Part shown: one piece after another, positions 9,132-18,216 of the stretch
How the letters are laid out: every line of letters starts with the position of its first letter
Position numbering within the stretch: the first letter of the stretch is position 1
DNA from: JANXVV01 sp038230975
GTDB lineage: Bacteria; Planctomycetota; Phycisphaerae; Tepidisphaerales; Tepidisphaeraceae
Assembly: GCA_038230975.1 (NCBI GenBank)
Contig: JBBRMF010000004.1
Coordinates: forward strand, 1-48,741
DNA length: 48,741 bases
Reading direction: 5' to 3'
The notes under the pieces: generated by a model
What the model was told of the DNA's origin: nothing
Databases searched by the model: none
What the model saw: only the letters and a program-made list of their open reading frames with translations
Translations under genes and position numbers: made by a program

Positions 9132-10284
9132 AATGCGCATTCCGTTCAACCGTTCATCTCTTGCCGGCCGCGAGCAGGAGTACATTGCACAGGCGATGAA
9201 CATCGGGCAGATTGCCGGCGACCAGACTTTTACGCGCAAGTGCCACGAATTGCTCGAAACGCGACTGGGGGTTCCAAAGGCGTTGCTGACCACATCCTGC
9301 ACGCATGCCTTGGAAATGGCCGCGTTGCTTCTGAACATCGAGCCCGGCGATGAAGTCATCGTTCCTTCTTTCACCTTTGTCTCCACCGTGAATGCGTTTG
9401 TGCTACGCGGCGCAAAACCGGTCTTTGTCGATATTCGATCTGACACGCTCAATCTTGACGAAACAAAACTGGCCGCGTCGATTACCTCTCGAACCAGAGC
9501 CATTGTTCCGGTTCACTATGCGGGTGTGGCGTGCGAGATGGATACGATGATGGCCATCGCAGGCAAGCACAATATTGCGATCGTCGAAGACAATGCGCAC
9601 GGGCTGTTTGGAAAATATAAGGGCAAGATGCTCGGCACGTTCGGCTGTCTGGCGACGCAGAGTTTCCACGAGACGAAAAATATTACCTGTGGTGAAGGCG
9701 GTACGCTCTTAATCAATCAGCCCAGCTTCATCGAGCGTGCGGAGATTATTCGCGAGAAAGGAACCAATCGAAGCCGGTTCTTCCGTGGGCAAGTCGATAA
9801 ATATAGTTGGGTGGATGTGGGTTCGAGCTACTTAATGTCGGATATTCTGGCGGCGTTTCTCTATGGCCAATTGGAATGTGCGGATCAGATTCAATCCAAG
9901 CGCCGGCGAGTCTGGGAATACTATCACGCGAACCTTGCGGAGTGGGCCATGCAGCAGGGGGTTCGTACGCCGCATATTCCAGCGGAGTGCGAGCAAACCT
10001 ACCACATGTATTATCTTTTGCTGCCGTCGCTGGGATCCCGGCAGGCGTTGATTCACCATTTGAAGCAACAGGGCATCTTAAGCGTGTTCCATTATTTGCC
10101 GCTCCATCTTTCGGAGATGGGCCGCAAGTACGGTGGCAAGGTCGGCGACTGCCCGGTCACTGAAAACGTTTCCGATCGACTTCTTCGGTTGCCATTCTAC
10201 AACGAACTTACCGAAGGCGATCAGGCCTCCGTTGTTGAGGCGCTGCGTTCGTTCAACTGCCTGGACGGCCGGAGCCGTGGATGA
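9124..10284 (+). CDS. wecE: dTDP-4-amino-4,6-dideoxygalactose transaminase (WecE/RffA)
   Basis: PLP-dependent DegT/DnrJ/EryC1 aminotransferase, 386 aa from ATG 9124. It keeps the characteristic wording of enterobacterial RffA throughout: MAALLLNIEPGDEV, FVSTVNAFVLRGA, PVHYAGVACEMDTMMA, SFHETKNITCGEGG (catalytic Lys) and REKGTNRSRFFRGQVDKY. It converts dTDP-4-keto-6-deoxyglucose to dTDP-4-amino-4,6-dideoxygalactose with glutamate. The frame opens earlier (8989), but those residues overlap the acetyltransferase and are not part of the family. The dTDP-sugar precursor genes (rmlA/rmlB) are not in this window. Confidence 0.93.
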   Translation: MSEMRIPFNRSSLAGREQEYIAQAMNIGQIAGDQTFTRKCHELLETRLGVPKALLTTSCTHALEMAALLLNIEPGDEVIVPSFTFVSTVNAFVLRGAKPVFVDIRSDTLNLDETKLAASITSRTRAIVPVHYAGVACEMDTMMAIAGKHNIAIVEDNAHGLFGKYKGKMLGTFGCLATQSFHETKNITCGEGGTLLINQPSFIERAEIIREKGTNRSRFFRGQVDKYSWVDVGSSYLMSDILAAFLYGQLECADQIQSKRRRVWEYYHANLAEWAMQQGVRTPHIPAECEQTYHMYYLLLPSLGSRQALIHHLKQQGILSVFHYLPLHLSEMGRKYGGKVGDCPVTENVSDRLLRLPFYNELTEGDQASVVEALRSFNCLDGRSRG

Positions 10285-11081
10285 GTGATGCGACATCCGG
10301 GGAAGCCTCCTCCGGTTATGACCCGGCGTTTTTCGCGAAACTTGACGGCGTCGAGGATCGGCATTTTTGGTTCCGCGCGCGTAAGCGAGCCGTCGGAACG
10401 ATTCTTCGTCAGATAGCCGCTGAGTTTCCACCGGGCTATAACGTGCTGGAACTGGGTTGCGGCAACGGTGGTATGCTACGACTGCTTCAGCAGTGTTGTC
10501 CCGGGGGTCACGTTTTTGGAATGGATCTGTTTCGCGAAGCGCTGGTGCATGCGAAATATCGCTCAAATCGTCCTCTGGTGCAGGGCGACGTTTTAAGACC
10601 GCCGTTCTCCGAGGCGCTTCATCTGGTCGGCATGTTCGACGTATTGGAACATATTCAAGATGATGAACAGGTTCTGCGAAGCGTGCGGACCATGCTAGTT
10701 CCCGGAGGTGCTTTGTGCATCACCGTACCGGCTCACATGTCACTTTGGAGCTACTTCGATCGGGCGGCGCGTCATGCCCGCCGTTACATGTTCGATGAGC
10801 TTTTCGACAAATTAAAAACGGCTGGTTTCAAGGTGGAATATCAGACGGAATTTATGTCGTGGATTTATCCGTTGGTTTGGCTCGGTCGCCGGATCAATCG
10901 CCAATTCAGTCACGGCAACGGGGCGGCGGGCATGGCGGAATTAGCCGAAGCGGATTTTACAATTGTTCCGGGCGTCAATGGCTTTCTGGACCGTGCCCTG
11001 GCCGGGGAAGCCAACCTGATTCAAAATCGGCGGCGGATTAGCCTGGGTGTTTCACTTTTGGCCGTTGCGAGGCGAATATGA
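10281..11081 (+). CDS. Class I SAM-dependent methyltransferase
   Basis: 266 aa, starting by an ATGA overlap with the aminotransferase stop. Motif I is VLELGCGNGGMLRLL near residue 55; the post-I acidic turn is GMDLF and motif IV is GMFDVLEHIQDDEQVL near residue 116. The N-terminal DRHFWFRARKR is common in Methyltransf_23-type enzymes of polysaccharide and glycolipid loci. It ends with an ATGA overlap into the next gene, so it belongs to one operon. Substrate unknown; a sugar or lipid-linked intermediate is likely from context. Confidence 0.88.
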   Translation: MSDATSGEASSGYDPAFFAKLDGVEDRHFWFRARKRAVGTILRQIAAEFPPGYNVLELGCGNGGMLRLLQQCCPGGHVFGMDLFREALVHAKYRSNRPLVQGDVLRPPFSEALHLVGMFDVLEHIQDDEQVLRSVRTMLVPGGALCITVPAHMSLWSYFDRAARHARRYMFDELFDKLKTAGFKVEYQTEFMSWIYPLVWLGRRINRQFSHGNGAAGMAELAEADFTIVPGVNGFLDRALAGEANLIQNRRRISLGVSLLAVARRI

Positions 11082-12751
11082 CGCAAGCCACACCGACTCA
11101 CCCTAACCTCCGACGAAAGCAGGAGATCTTCACGGATCTGGTCGGCATCATCCTCATCGCAATCATCATTCTCATCGCGGGGAATACGGCAGTGGGGCGG
11201 AAGCAGATTCGGGGAATCGTCGACAATGATGCCGTGGGTTACATCACTGCCGCGCGGCATCTGGCAAACACCGGCCAGATCGTCAGCCATGTGATTTATC
11301 CGTCGACGCTTTCGCAACCGGTCACCAAAACGCGCCTCTACATGCCCGGCTATTACTGGAACCTGGCAGTGGTTTATAAGCTGTTTGGCTACGGGACAAA
11401 TCAGAGCCTTTTCGTCAGCCGACTCGGTTACACGCTGGGGGCGGTTTGCACCTACTTGATCGGGCTGCGATTCTTTAATCGCAGGGTCGCAATCGCCGCG
11501 GCATTATTTTTCCTGATCTATCCGGCGAATTTGTATTTCGCGCAAACCGCGATGGCTGAATCATCGGTTGTGGCAGCGGCGGCGGTGGCGTTCACTGTAT
11601 TCGTTTATCTGCCGCGCCGATGGATGGCCGGGGTCGGCCCCGTCCTGGTATTGATTCCGTTTCTATACCGGGAAACCGGCGCATTTCTGGCAGTGCCGAT
11701 GGCAGTCGTTCTGCTCCTTTCCCCGACCTCGGAAGGTCGCGGCTATCTGCATCATTTTGGGCAAGCCCTGTTGTTCCTGACTCTATCCGTCGTGCTGCTG
11801 GGGGCGGTTTACCTGTCGCCGATTTCAAAAGGGAGACCTTCCCTGATCACGCTGGATATCTTTGTTCCAGACCTCGACGCGGAGCGGATTTACCGGGATT
11901 CTGTCGCATGGGATGAATTGAAACCAACGCCGCAAGAATGGCGGCACAAACTCGCGGAACGGTTCGTCGACAACTGCAAAGCGTTGCGCGGCCGATACGA
12001 CCGCCGTAAGAGAGAAGCTACGATTCCCATGCTGCTGCCCTTACTGGCCGCAATTCCAATTGGTTTTATATTCGGCGCGTGGAAGCGCGATCCGATCGCG
12101 CTGGGCGGGGCGGCAATGCTGCTGGTCACGATTTGTTTTGTCTGTACGTTTTACTCCGTGCATTACGATCGACCTCTTCGGGTTTCGATGTTCGCGCTGC
12201 CACTCGTCGCGCTCATGCTCGCGCGTGTTTGGGATACAGGCTTCTCGCTTTTGATACAGCGGTTTCCGCGCGAAGATCAACTCTGGCCACAGGTGATTAT
12301 CGCCGTCTGCGTGTTGGCATGGCTCCTGCCCATTTCCTTTAAGGCACTTAAGGATTTAGTTTCAAGGGATGTCGAGGATGAGCGTGCGGCCATTCGGGTT
12401 GAAACGCTGAATCACGATGATTCGACGGTGGTGGCCGGTCCGCCGCAACTTGGGATTCCGTACCTCGCCTTGCATCCGGATTCGACTTATTCATTTGTTC
12501 CCGCAAACCGGCGCACGCTGGAGCGATTGAATGAAAAAGTTCGCCTGACGACACTCATTTTGGATCCGGAAGACGCGGTCGATTTAACCCATGAAGATAT
12601 CCTTGCCAGCGGGCTGCGGCTCTATCGTCGTGCGGTTTTGGATGATCGACATTATGTGATCTATCGTCGCCCAAAATTTGCTGGCGAAGCCGACACATGG
12701 CAGACCGAAAAGGAAGTAAAGTGGTCGGCCCGATTACGGAACCCTCGATGA
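11078..12751 (+). CDS. Polytopic membrane protein, GT-C/GT39-like glycosyltransferase
   Basis: 557 aa with an N-terminal membrane span followed by a loop with VDNDAVGYITAARHLANTGQ near residue 49. This matches the acidic first loop (D-x-x-x-Y-x-x-x-A) of dolichyl-phosphate-mannose or ArnT-type mannosyltransferases. About nine further hydrophobic segments and a soluble C-terminal tail (from about residue 430) follow. ATGA overlaps join it to the methyltransferases on both sides. It probably transfers a sugar from a polyprenyl-phosphate donor made by the GT2 of this locus; this is inferred from topology and context. Confidence 0.78.
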   Translation: MTQATPTHPNLRRKQEIFTDLVGIILIAIIILIAGNTAVGRKQIRGIVDNDAVGYITAARHLANTGQIVSHVIYPSTLSQPVTKTRLYMPGYYWNLAVVYKLFGYGTNQSLFVSRLGYTLGAVCTYLIGLRFFNRRVAIAAALFFLIYPANLYFAQTAMAESSVVAAAAVAFTVFVYLPRRWMAGVGPVLVLIPFLYRETGAFLAVPMAVVLLLSPTSEGRGYLHHFGQALLFLTLSVVLLGAVYLSPISKGRPSLITLDIFVPDLDAERIYRDSVAWDELKPTPQEWRHKLAERFVDNCKALRGRYDRRKREATIPMLLPLLAAIPIGFIFGAWKRDPIALGGAAMLLVTICFVCTFYSVHYDRPLRVSMFALPLVALMLARVWDTGFSLLIQRFPREDQLWPQVIIAVCVLAWLLPISFKALKDLVSRDVEDERAAIRVETLNHDDSTVVAGPPQLGIPYLALHPDSTYSFVPANRRTLERLNEKVRLTTLILDPEDAVDLTHEDILASGLRLYRRAVLDDRHYVIYRRPKFAGEADTWQTEKEVKWSARLRNPR

Positions 12752-13353
12752 TCCGCACACTGCTTCATCAAATCGTCGCTCGGCCGTGGGTCTATGACCG
12801 GGCTCAAACGCTCGTGGGGGCAAAGCAAGTTCGCGCGCGTCTCGCGGCACGGATCGCTCCGCATCGCAATGCACATCTTGTGCTGGATATCGGTGGAGGC
12901 ACGGGTTCGGTCGGCGAGATGTGGAGCGATTCCAGCAAATACATTTGCATGGATATCGATCCGCAGAAACTGGAAGGCTTCGCCGCGAAAAACCCCACGG
13001 GGATCGCTTTGCTCGGCGATGCGGCGCGCATTCCCGTGGCAGATGGAACGGTTGATGTCGTGTTGTGTACAAACGTCACCCACCATCTGCCGGATGATGC
13101 GCTCGCGTTGATGATGGCCGAGTGCTCGCGCGTACTCACACCGGCGGGAAAACTAATTTTGTCCGATGCAATATGGGCTCCGCGAAGGCGCGTCGGGCGC
13201 ATGATCTGGCATTACGACCGAGGCAGCTTCCCACGTACTGCTGAGACGCTACGGGCCGCGGTGTCAGCTCATTTGGAGGTGCAAACCTGGGATCAATTTG
13301 CGATATGGCATGAGTACTTTATCTGCGTCGCCGGCCGAAAAGCAGGGGAGTGA
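12748..13353 (+). CDS. Class I SAM-dependent methyltransferase
   Basis: 201 aa from ATG 12748, which overlaps the upstream TGA as ATGA; the frame extends to an ATG at 12697, but the coupled start is preferred. Motif I is LVLDIGGGTGSVGE near residue 50. MDIDPQKLEG is the acidic loop, followed by GDAARIPVADGTVDVVLCTNVTHH, typical of Methyltransf_11 (UbiE-like) enzymes. Its target is unknown; it lies among glycosyltransferase-like genes. Confidence 0.87.
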   Translation: MIRTLLHQIVARPWVYDRAQTLVGAKQVRARLAARIAPHRNAHLVLDIGGGTGSVGEMWSDSSKYICMDIDPQKLEGFAAKNPTGIALLGDAARIPVADGTVDVVLCTNVTHHLPDDALALMMAECSRVLTPAGKLILSDAIWAPRRRVGRMIWHYDRGSFPRTAETLRAAVSAHLEVQTWDQFAIWHEYFICVAGRKAGE

Positions 13354-13359
13354 TGCCCG

Positions 13360-14706
13360 ATGAAGCTCACGAAGTTGCGGAAGCTGGATAGACTGGACCT
13401 TTTCGCGATTGTCCTGTTGACTGCAATCGTCCCGGCGATGTTTGGACCTTTGCTTAGCCGAGGCATTCGAGGGACGCCGACGATCGTGCCTCAGTCTGAT
13501 TTTCCACCGCACAGCGTGATTGCCGCCGAATTGCGTGAGCAACGGCAACTCATGATTCCGCATCCGCTGTACCATCTGGTGCTGATTGGCGTGCAGCGCG
13601 GAGTTGAATTGATTGCGGGAAATCATCAGACGGAAACCACCAGAGATACGATCCGTATTTCGCGCGGTGAGGTGGACGACGCAGCACTGAAGGAAATCAG
13701 TTACCAGTACAGCACGGCGGCGATCATCACCAACACATGGTTTGTCTGGTTGCTCTCACTGATGCTTTGGATCGAGCTGCGCGCAGCTGCCGGCATTCAA
13801 ACGTGCGTGGGCGTTTCGGTCACTGTTGCATTGGTAATCGGTCTACTGGTTCTCACGCCCGTAGCACTTTTTCACGGGGTGGATGGCCGATACTATTTTG
13901 GTTACATCGGAATCAATGTATGGCACAACCCGACGGTGATTTCCGCCAAACCTTTTGCCTTGCTGACATTTCTCGCCACGCTCGCGGGATTTCGTGAACG
14001 ATCAGAATTAGAAGTAAAAACATCCATCGGTAAGATCATCACATTCGCTTTGATCGTTGTTGTGGGGGCAATGGCGAAGCCCAGTTTTATCATGTGCCTT
14101 CTGCCGGCGGTGCTGTTGATGGCGATCTGTCGTAGCGTGCTTTTCGGCCAACCGGTGCGCTGGGTGTATTTAGGTGCGGGTCTGTTCTTGCCGACGATCG
14201 GTGTGCTTGCGTGGCAAAGCTGGATTTACTCGCGCTATACGGGCGGGGCGCACGCGATCCTCTCGCCGCTGGTGACGATGTCCGCCATGTCGCGGCACTT
14301 GGGGCCAAAGTTACTTCTGTCCATCGTTTTTCCGGTCGTGTGCTATATCGCGTGGTGGCCGGCGGCCAAATCGCGCGTGCGCCTCAATCTTTCGTGGCTC
14401 GCATTCATCGCAGGTCTGTTCCTTACGTATTTTGTCGCCGAAACAAAACGAACACGTCACGGCAATTTTCTGTGGAGCGCGCAATTGGCGCTATTCGTAC
14501 TGTTCGTGGAGTCCGCGATCTTTTGCATCGAAAGTGCGCGGGTGAAGAAACCCGATTCGACTTACGAAACCATTAAATCGCGCCGGACTTTAGCATGTGC
14601 CATGGCGTTTGCGGCCCACGTCATTTTCGGTCTCACCTATTACGGGCATCTCGTGTCAACCCACGGCGACAGCAGTTGGTTGACCTCTAGTTGGTGGTAT
14701 CACTGA
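13360..14706 (+). CDS. Polytopic membrane protein of unknown function, end of polysaccharide operon
   Basis: 448 aa beginning 6 nt after the previous stop, with GGGGAG (13344-13349) about 10 nt before the ATG. Roughly nine to ten hydrophobic stretches alternate with short loops, including a large first extracytoplasmic loop (about residues 35-125). No family motif is recognised. Its position as the last gene of the run suggests a role in sugar or lipid transfer or export, for example a GT-C-like or flippase-like protein. Confidence is high that it is a gene and low on function. Confidence 0.7.
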   Translation: MKLTKLRKLDRLDLFAIVLLTAIVPAMFGPLLSRGIRGTPTIVPQSDFPPHSVIAAELREQRQLMIPHPLYHLVLIGVQRGVELIAGNHQTETTRDTIRISRGEVDDAALKEISYQYSTAAIITNTWFVWLLSLMLWIELRAAAGIQTCVGVSVTVALVIGLLVLTPVALFHGVDGRYYFGYIGINVWHNPTVISAKPFALLTFLATLAGFRERSELEVKTSIGKIITFALIVVVGAMAKPSFIMCLLPAVLLMAICRSVLFGQPVRWVYLGAGLFLPTIGVLAWQSWIYSRYTGGAHAILSPLVTMSAMSRHLGPKLLLSIVFPVVCYIAWWPAAKSRVRLNLSWLAFIAGLFLTYFVAETKRTRHGNFLWSAQLALFVLFVESAIFCIESARVKKPDSTYETIKSRRTLACAMAFAAHVIFGLTYYGHLVSTHGDSSWLTSSWWYH

Positions 14707-14776
14707 GTTTTCGATAAATTCAAGCTTCAAAATCCACCGATTATTTCGGTCGGAATGACGCAACCGATACAGCTCA

Positions 14777-15310
14777 TCAATCCTCAAGGTATTCCAGGAC
14801 CGGGATGCTCACTCCGCGCGGCGTCGGAATGGCCTGCGGCACTTCGATGATCGGCACATCCTGTAATGTGTTGACCATCGCGATCTCATCGCAATGATCG
14901 CGCTTCGGGCAGCGGACACAATCGCTCCACACCTTCAAGGGCAATGATTCTTTGGGAACGACTTCGAAGCCCAGCTTTTCAAAGAAAATCTGTTCGTAGG
15001 TCAGCGACATGAGCTTGCGGATGCCAAGCCGTCGCGCTTCGTCGACGGTCCACTGCACCAGTTTTCGACCGATGCCGCGACCGATAAAATGGCTCTCGAC
15101 GGCAAGCGATCTGACTTCGGCCAGATCGGCCCAGATAATCGTCAACCCCACGCAACCGACAATCTTTCCGTCCAACTCGAACACCGCAAAATCGCGGATG
15201 CTTTCGTAGAGCTGCGCCAGATTCTTGAACAGCATCTTGCCGAGTTCAGCGTGACTGTTGATGATCGCCTGCATGGCAGGTACGTCGTGGATGGTTGCGG
15301 TTCTAAGCAT
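14777..15310 (-). CDS. GNAT N-acetyltransferase, ArgA-type short N-acetylglutamate synthase-like
   Basis: 177 aa. A GNAT core is visible: EVRSLAVESHFIGRGIGRKLVQ (acetyl-CoA loop) near residue 65 and EQIFFEKLGFE near 107. The tail VWSDCVRCPKRDHCDEIAMV is characteristic of stand-alone N-acetylglutamate synthase-like GNATs, which lack the amino-acid-kinase domain. By family knowledge these acetylate glutamate at the start of arginine synthesis. It lies 9 nt downstream of the RidA gene, as a likely operon. Confidence 0.82.
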   Translation of the reverse strand: MLRTATIHDVPAMQAIINSHAELGKMLFKNLAQLYESIRDFAVFELDGKIVGCVGLTIIWADLAEVRSLAVESHFIGRGIGRKLVQWTVDEARRLGIRKLMSLTYEQIFFEKLGFEVVPKESLPLKVWSDCVRCPKRDHCDEIAMVNTLQDVPIIEVPQAIPTPRGVSIPVLEYLED

Positions 15311-15319
15311 GAAAAGTAT

Positions 15320-15802
15320 TTACTCTCCGACGGACAGTGAAAAAATAAATTCAATCTCCACTGACGCGTTCAGCGGAAGTGTGTTCACTCCCACTGCGGC
15401 GCGAACGTGTTTGCCCTGGTCCCCAAACAACTCGAGCAATAACTCACTCGCACCGTTGGCGACCTTGGGCTGCTCTGTAAACGAACCATCGCTACTGACA
15501 AACGCGCCGAGGCGCACCACTCCGGTTAGTCGATCGAGAAGGCCATCGCCGGTGGCCTCGATCGCGCCGAGCGCGTTAATCACGCATTGACGCGCGGCGA
15601 TTTTCGCCTGATCCACCGGGCACTGCGACGGCACTTGCCCGATGGCGATCAGCTTTCCGGCAATCATAGGCAGTTGACCGGATACATACGCCAGATTTCC
15701 AAACACCTTTACCGGGACATAGGCACCGAACGGGCCGGCGACTGGTGGCAACGCGATTTGCAGTTTCTCTAATTTCTGACGGAGGGACGGCTGCGAAATC
15801 AT
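15320..15802 (-). CDS. RidA family protein (YjgF/YER057c/UK114)
   Basis: 160 aa from ATG 15802, chosen because AAGGAG lies about 6 nt upstream; the frame extends to 15886, but the added residues run into the neighbouring terminator region. Family features are visible: FGNLAYVSGQLPM, AARQCVINALGAIEATG, RLGAFVSSDGSFTEQPKVANGAS and KHVRAAVGVNTLPLNASVEIE. The last carries the Arg that binds substrate carboxylates in RidA. RidA hydrolyses reactive enamines/imines from PLP enzymes; this longer subgroup is less well characterised. Confidence 0.9.
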   Translation of the reverse strand: MISQPSLRQKLEKLQIALPPVAGPFGAYVPVKVFGNLAYVSGQLPMIAGKLIAIGQVPSQCPVDQAKIAARQCVINALGAIEATGDGLLDRLTGVVRLGAFVSSDGSFTEQPKVANGASELLLELFGDQGKHVRAAVGVNTLPLNASVEIEFIFSLSVGE

Positions 15803-15859
15803 CGGGGACTCCTTTTCCTTCAAACCTAAACCGGTTGAAATTGTAACGGACACGCGTTG

Positions 15860-15900
15860 AAAAAAAAGAATCGCCGCGAGCGACAAGCACTCGTGGCGAT
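15860..15900 (-). terminator. Rho-independent terminator after the pseudopilin gene
   Basis: On the minus strand an 11-bp stem (ATCGCCACGAG with CTCGCGGCGAT, one G-T wobble) and a 9-nt loop are followed directly by TTCTTTTTTTT. It begins 34 nt past the pseudopilin stop and lies just upstream of the RidA start region. This is the clearest intrinsic terminator in the window. Confidence 0.85.
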
Positions 15901-15934
15901 CCGGGAAGGAAGGAGTTTGTAGCCCGCGACTGGT

Positions 15935-16432
15935 CTATTGCACCACGCCGGAGGTTTCGTCGAAGGTCAATGTCTCGGTCTGGTTGGTGGCCTGAAGCCT
16001 GCCGCTGGCCAGTGTATAAACCCATCCCACGCCGGCCCCGGCGCTGGCGGCGACGGTTGAATTTGTATTCAGGGGATTCTGCGGAACTCGGACCATATAC
16101 GGTCCAAAAATGCCCGTGGCGGTGGCATCGACCGCGCCGGTCAGATTGGTGGTCGACTGAAATTGTGCCCACTGATTGGTGACCAGATCCGGGAGAATGT
16201 CATTGTGCTGAACTTTGAAAAGCTCGATCTGCGATCGAATCGTTTTCATCTGACCCAACAGCGAGTTCTTCCGCGAAGTGACCGCCGCATTGCTGAATTG
16301 CGGGATGACAATCGCGGCCAGAATGCCGAGGATAATCACCACGATCAGGATCTCGACAAGCGTGAATGCACTTCGCGAACGTCTTTGGTTTGAGCGATCG
16401 GCGGAAGATTTCAAAAGATATTCAACGCACAT
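15935..16432 (-). CDS. Type IV pilin-like / type II secretion pseudopilin (GspG-like)
   Basis: 165 aa from ATG 16432, with GGGAG a few bases upstream. The class III prepilin signal is SRSAFTLVEILIVVIILGIL: a basic leader, cleavage before FTLVE, the conserved Glu+5, and a long hydrophobic helix. Position -1 is Ala rather than the usual Gly. The mature part carries SLLGQMKTIRSQIELFKVQHND, typical of GspG-like major pseudopilins. No secretion ATPase, secretin or prepilin peptidase is in the window, so it is a solitary pilin of the kind abundant in planctomycetes. Confidence 0.88.
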   Translation of the reverse strand: MCVEYLLKSSADRSNQRRSRSAFTLVEILIVVIILGILAAIVIPQFSNAAVTSRKNSLLGQMKTIRSQIELFKVQHNDILPDLVTNQWAQFQSTTNLTGAVDATATGIFGPYMVRVPQNPLNTNSTVAASAGAGVGWVYTLASGRLQATNQTETLTFDETSGVVQ

Positions 16433-16957
16433 GACTGCACTCCCATAAACGTTTTCGTTGCTGCCATACACAGCAGAATCACTTAAGATTGATATCGATT
16501 TATTCGGAAGAAGGGTCAAGCCGGGACAGCAAAATTCTGAGGTGGGATTGGACAGAATAGTGTAGACCGCTCGGACTATGCGGCTTGTAAGGAGTGGTTC
16601 AGTTGATCCAGCAGGTAAGATGGATGTACGCGCCCACCGTCTACATTCCCTCCGGGGCAAAACGACCGCATGTCGTTGCGAATCACGGTGATCGTATCGG
16701 AGCAGGTGAAGCGATCCGGTTAAACGGTCGGTGAATCATCGCCGGTACGTTGATGTGAGCGGACGGGTGAACTCCCGGCCAATCTGCGGGCTGAATGCAA
16801 CAAAATGCAACAAAATGGAACAGATTTCGGGGTGACGAGAAGTACGACATTTCGCGTTTTTTACGGCATCCGGTTGGATTTGTCCTACGCTTGTGTTGAG
16901 AAGCGGGGGGCCTGTCGGGCATTCTGAGATCGAGCTTATTTTCGGAGAAGAAATGGG

Positions 16958-17004
16958 AAAAGGGGACATTGATCGATATCGATATTTGAAGCATGTCCCC
17001 TTTT
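16958..17004. repeat. Palindrome, AAAAGGGGACA family (copy A)
   Basis: Perfect 11-bp arms AAAAGGGGACA and TGTCCCCTTTT are separated by 25 nt, within which ATCGATATCGAT is itself a palindrome. It is related to the AAAAGGGGATAAGTACAT elements at 20.7, 23.5 and 24.7 kb but shorter and diverged. Confidence 0.8.
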
Positions 17005-17136
17005 GTAGTTGCAAGTATGAATTCAGAAAGCGATTTCCGGCCGCGTTTCATTTTCCGGCGGCAGGTGCGTTCGGGGGCGGGGGGCGTGGCGAGAGGTCGC
17101 GAGTCTTTTAGGACCGCTCACCTCGGCAAGGCTGAC

Positions 17137-17158
17137 GGTCCGCAGAGTACTGCGGACC
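17137..17158. repeat. REP-like palindrome, GTAC apex (GGTCCGCAG arms)
   Basis: Arms GGTCCGCAG and CTGCGGACC around AGTA, followed by CTACAAGACT as in the copy at 18148-18187. Confidence 0.85.
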
Positions 17159-17311
17159 CTACAAGACTCATAAGTTACGTTCGATTCATGTGTCAATTCT
17201 CCAAGCTCCTTGACACATTCTACCTGCACGGAGTAATGCCATAATAGACGACAACACCCCATCAGTTTGTTAACGCTTGGATGCGGCTGCCGCAACGGCT
17301 ACATACGCTAT

Positions 17312-17932
17312 CTACAGTTGCCCCCCAGCACGACACTGGCGTGCGTATTGTGCAATGTCTGGCTCAACCGTTGGATGTGCGAGCAAAAATTCGTCGATAA
17401 CTTGCTCACACGCTGACGGCTCTTCGTGATGTAAATGATTGAGGCCATGGAGCGCTGCTTCGCGACAGTTCCGCGATTCAAGCGCCAATACGCCGCGTTC
17501 CGTTTCCAGCATCGCCTTTCGAAGCCGCGGCTCTTTGGCGGTCACGCGTCCTTCGCGGTCGACGCTCCATACCAATATTCTTTCAAACCAGTTGAACGAG
17601 ACAGAGTCAAGCGCATCGTTTGCAAAAACGTCCCGAAATAGCGGAATCATCGCCAAATAAAATCCTTCGCGAAGACTCCATTCCACAGACGGGTCCGCTG
17701 GATAATAAAAAAAACCTCTTGATCCGGAAATGAAGTCGAAGCCTTCGAGAATTTCTTGTCGCGAAAATTTATCTGACAAACATGCGGCGTTCTCAAAAAG
17801 ATAAATGCATCGCCCCAAAATCCCAAACGCCGAACCTTTGTACCAATTCACTTCGTCGAGATGGAATTCGCAGTTTTGAAGAAACACATAGTTTTGAAAC
17901 TCTTCATTCGAAAGCAGGTCCAAATTTATCAT
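17312..17932 (-). CDS. Hypothetical protein (206 aa), accessory island
   Basis: Acidic soluble protein starting at ATG 17932, with no signal peptide or membrane span. It is rich in aromatic residues and Asp/Glu (FHLDEVNWYKGSAFG, RGFFYYPADPSVEW). No family is recognised. Size, acidity, isolation and the repeat-rich toxin-like surroundings resemble orphan immunity proteins, but that is inference only. Base composition is lower in G+C than the RAYT gene nearby. Bounded by REP palindromes on both sides. Confidence 0.6.
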   Translation of the reverse strand: MINLDLLSNEEFQNYVFLQNCEFHLDEVNWYKGSAFGILGRCIYLFENAACLSDKFSRQEILEGFDFISGSRGFFYYPADPSVEWSLREGFYLAMIPLFRDVFANDALDSVSFNWFERILVWSVDREGRVTAKEPRLRKAMLETERGVLALESRNCREAALHGLNHLHHEEPSACEQVIDEFLLAHPTVEPDIAQYARQCRAGGQL

Positions 17933-18103
17933 GTGGGTTTACTTTCTAGAATTTGATGTTCGAGCGTCTAAAACGGTTCGCTACTTGTCTGCGATACCAC
18001 ACTTGAATCGTCTTAAGTACTCCGCCTAATGTACAAGTACAGGACATAAACTTGGATCGGGCTTGAGCATTATCTCACCCACTCCTCTTCCAGCTGCGCC
18101 TAC

Positions 18104-18139
18104 ACCCGCACTTGGACCCGCACTTGAACCCGCGCCCGC
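18104..18139. repeat. Short 12-bp tandem repeat
   Basis: Three tandem units: ACCCGCACTTGG, ACCCGCACTTGA and the diverged ACCCGCGCCCGC, in the 284-nt gap 17933-18216. Apart from this and the REP at 18148-18187, I see nothing in the gap. Confidence 0.7.
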
Positions 18140-18147
18140 AATAGTTA

Positions 18148-18187
18148 GTCTTGTAGGGTCCGCAGAGTACTGCGGACCCTACAAGAC
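18148..18187. repeat. REP-like palindrome, GTAC apex, longest perfect copy
   Basis: Perfect 18-bp arms: the left arm starts GTCTTGTAGGGTCCGCAG and the right arm is its exact complement, around the 4-nt loop AGTA. It lies 29 nt before the next gene's start, so it could form a strong hairpin in its leader or act as a terminator. Confidence 0.9.
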
Positions 18188-18216
18188 TTGAAGGTAGCCT
18201 TGCATTTTATTCATTT

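Larger units (their letters stand above)
16433..17311. other. 879-nt gap between pseudopilin and accessory island
   Basis: No convincing gene is seen; the open frames here are short and overlap repeats. It holds three imperfect copies of a GCAACAAAAT-type 10-mer (16795-16822), a palindrome with AAAAGGGGACA arms (16958-17004) and a GTAC-apex REP (17137-17158). It presumably also carries the pseudopilin promoter next to 16432, but no box is clear enough to name. Confidence 0.7.
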
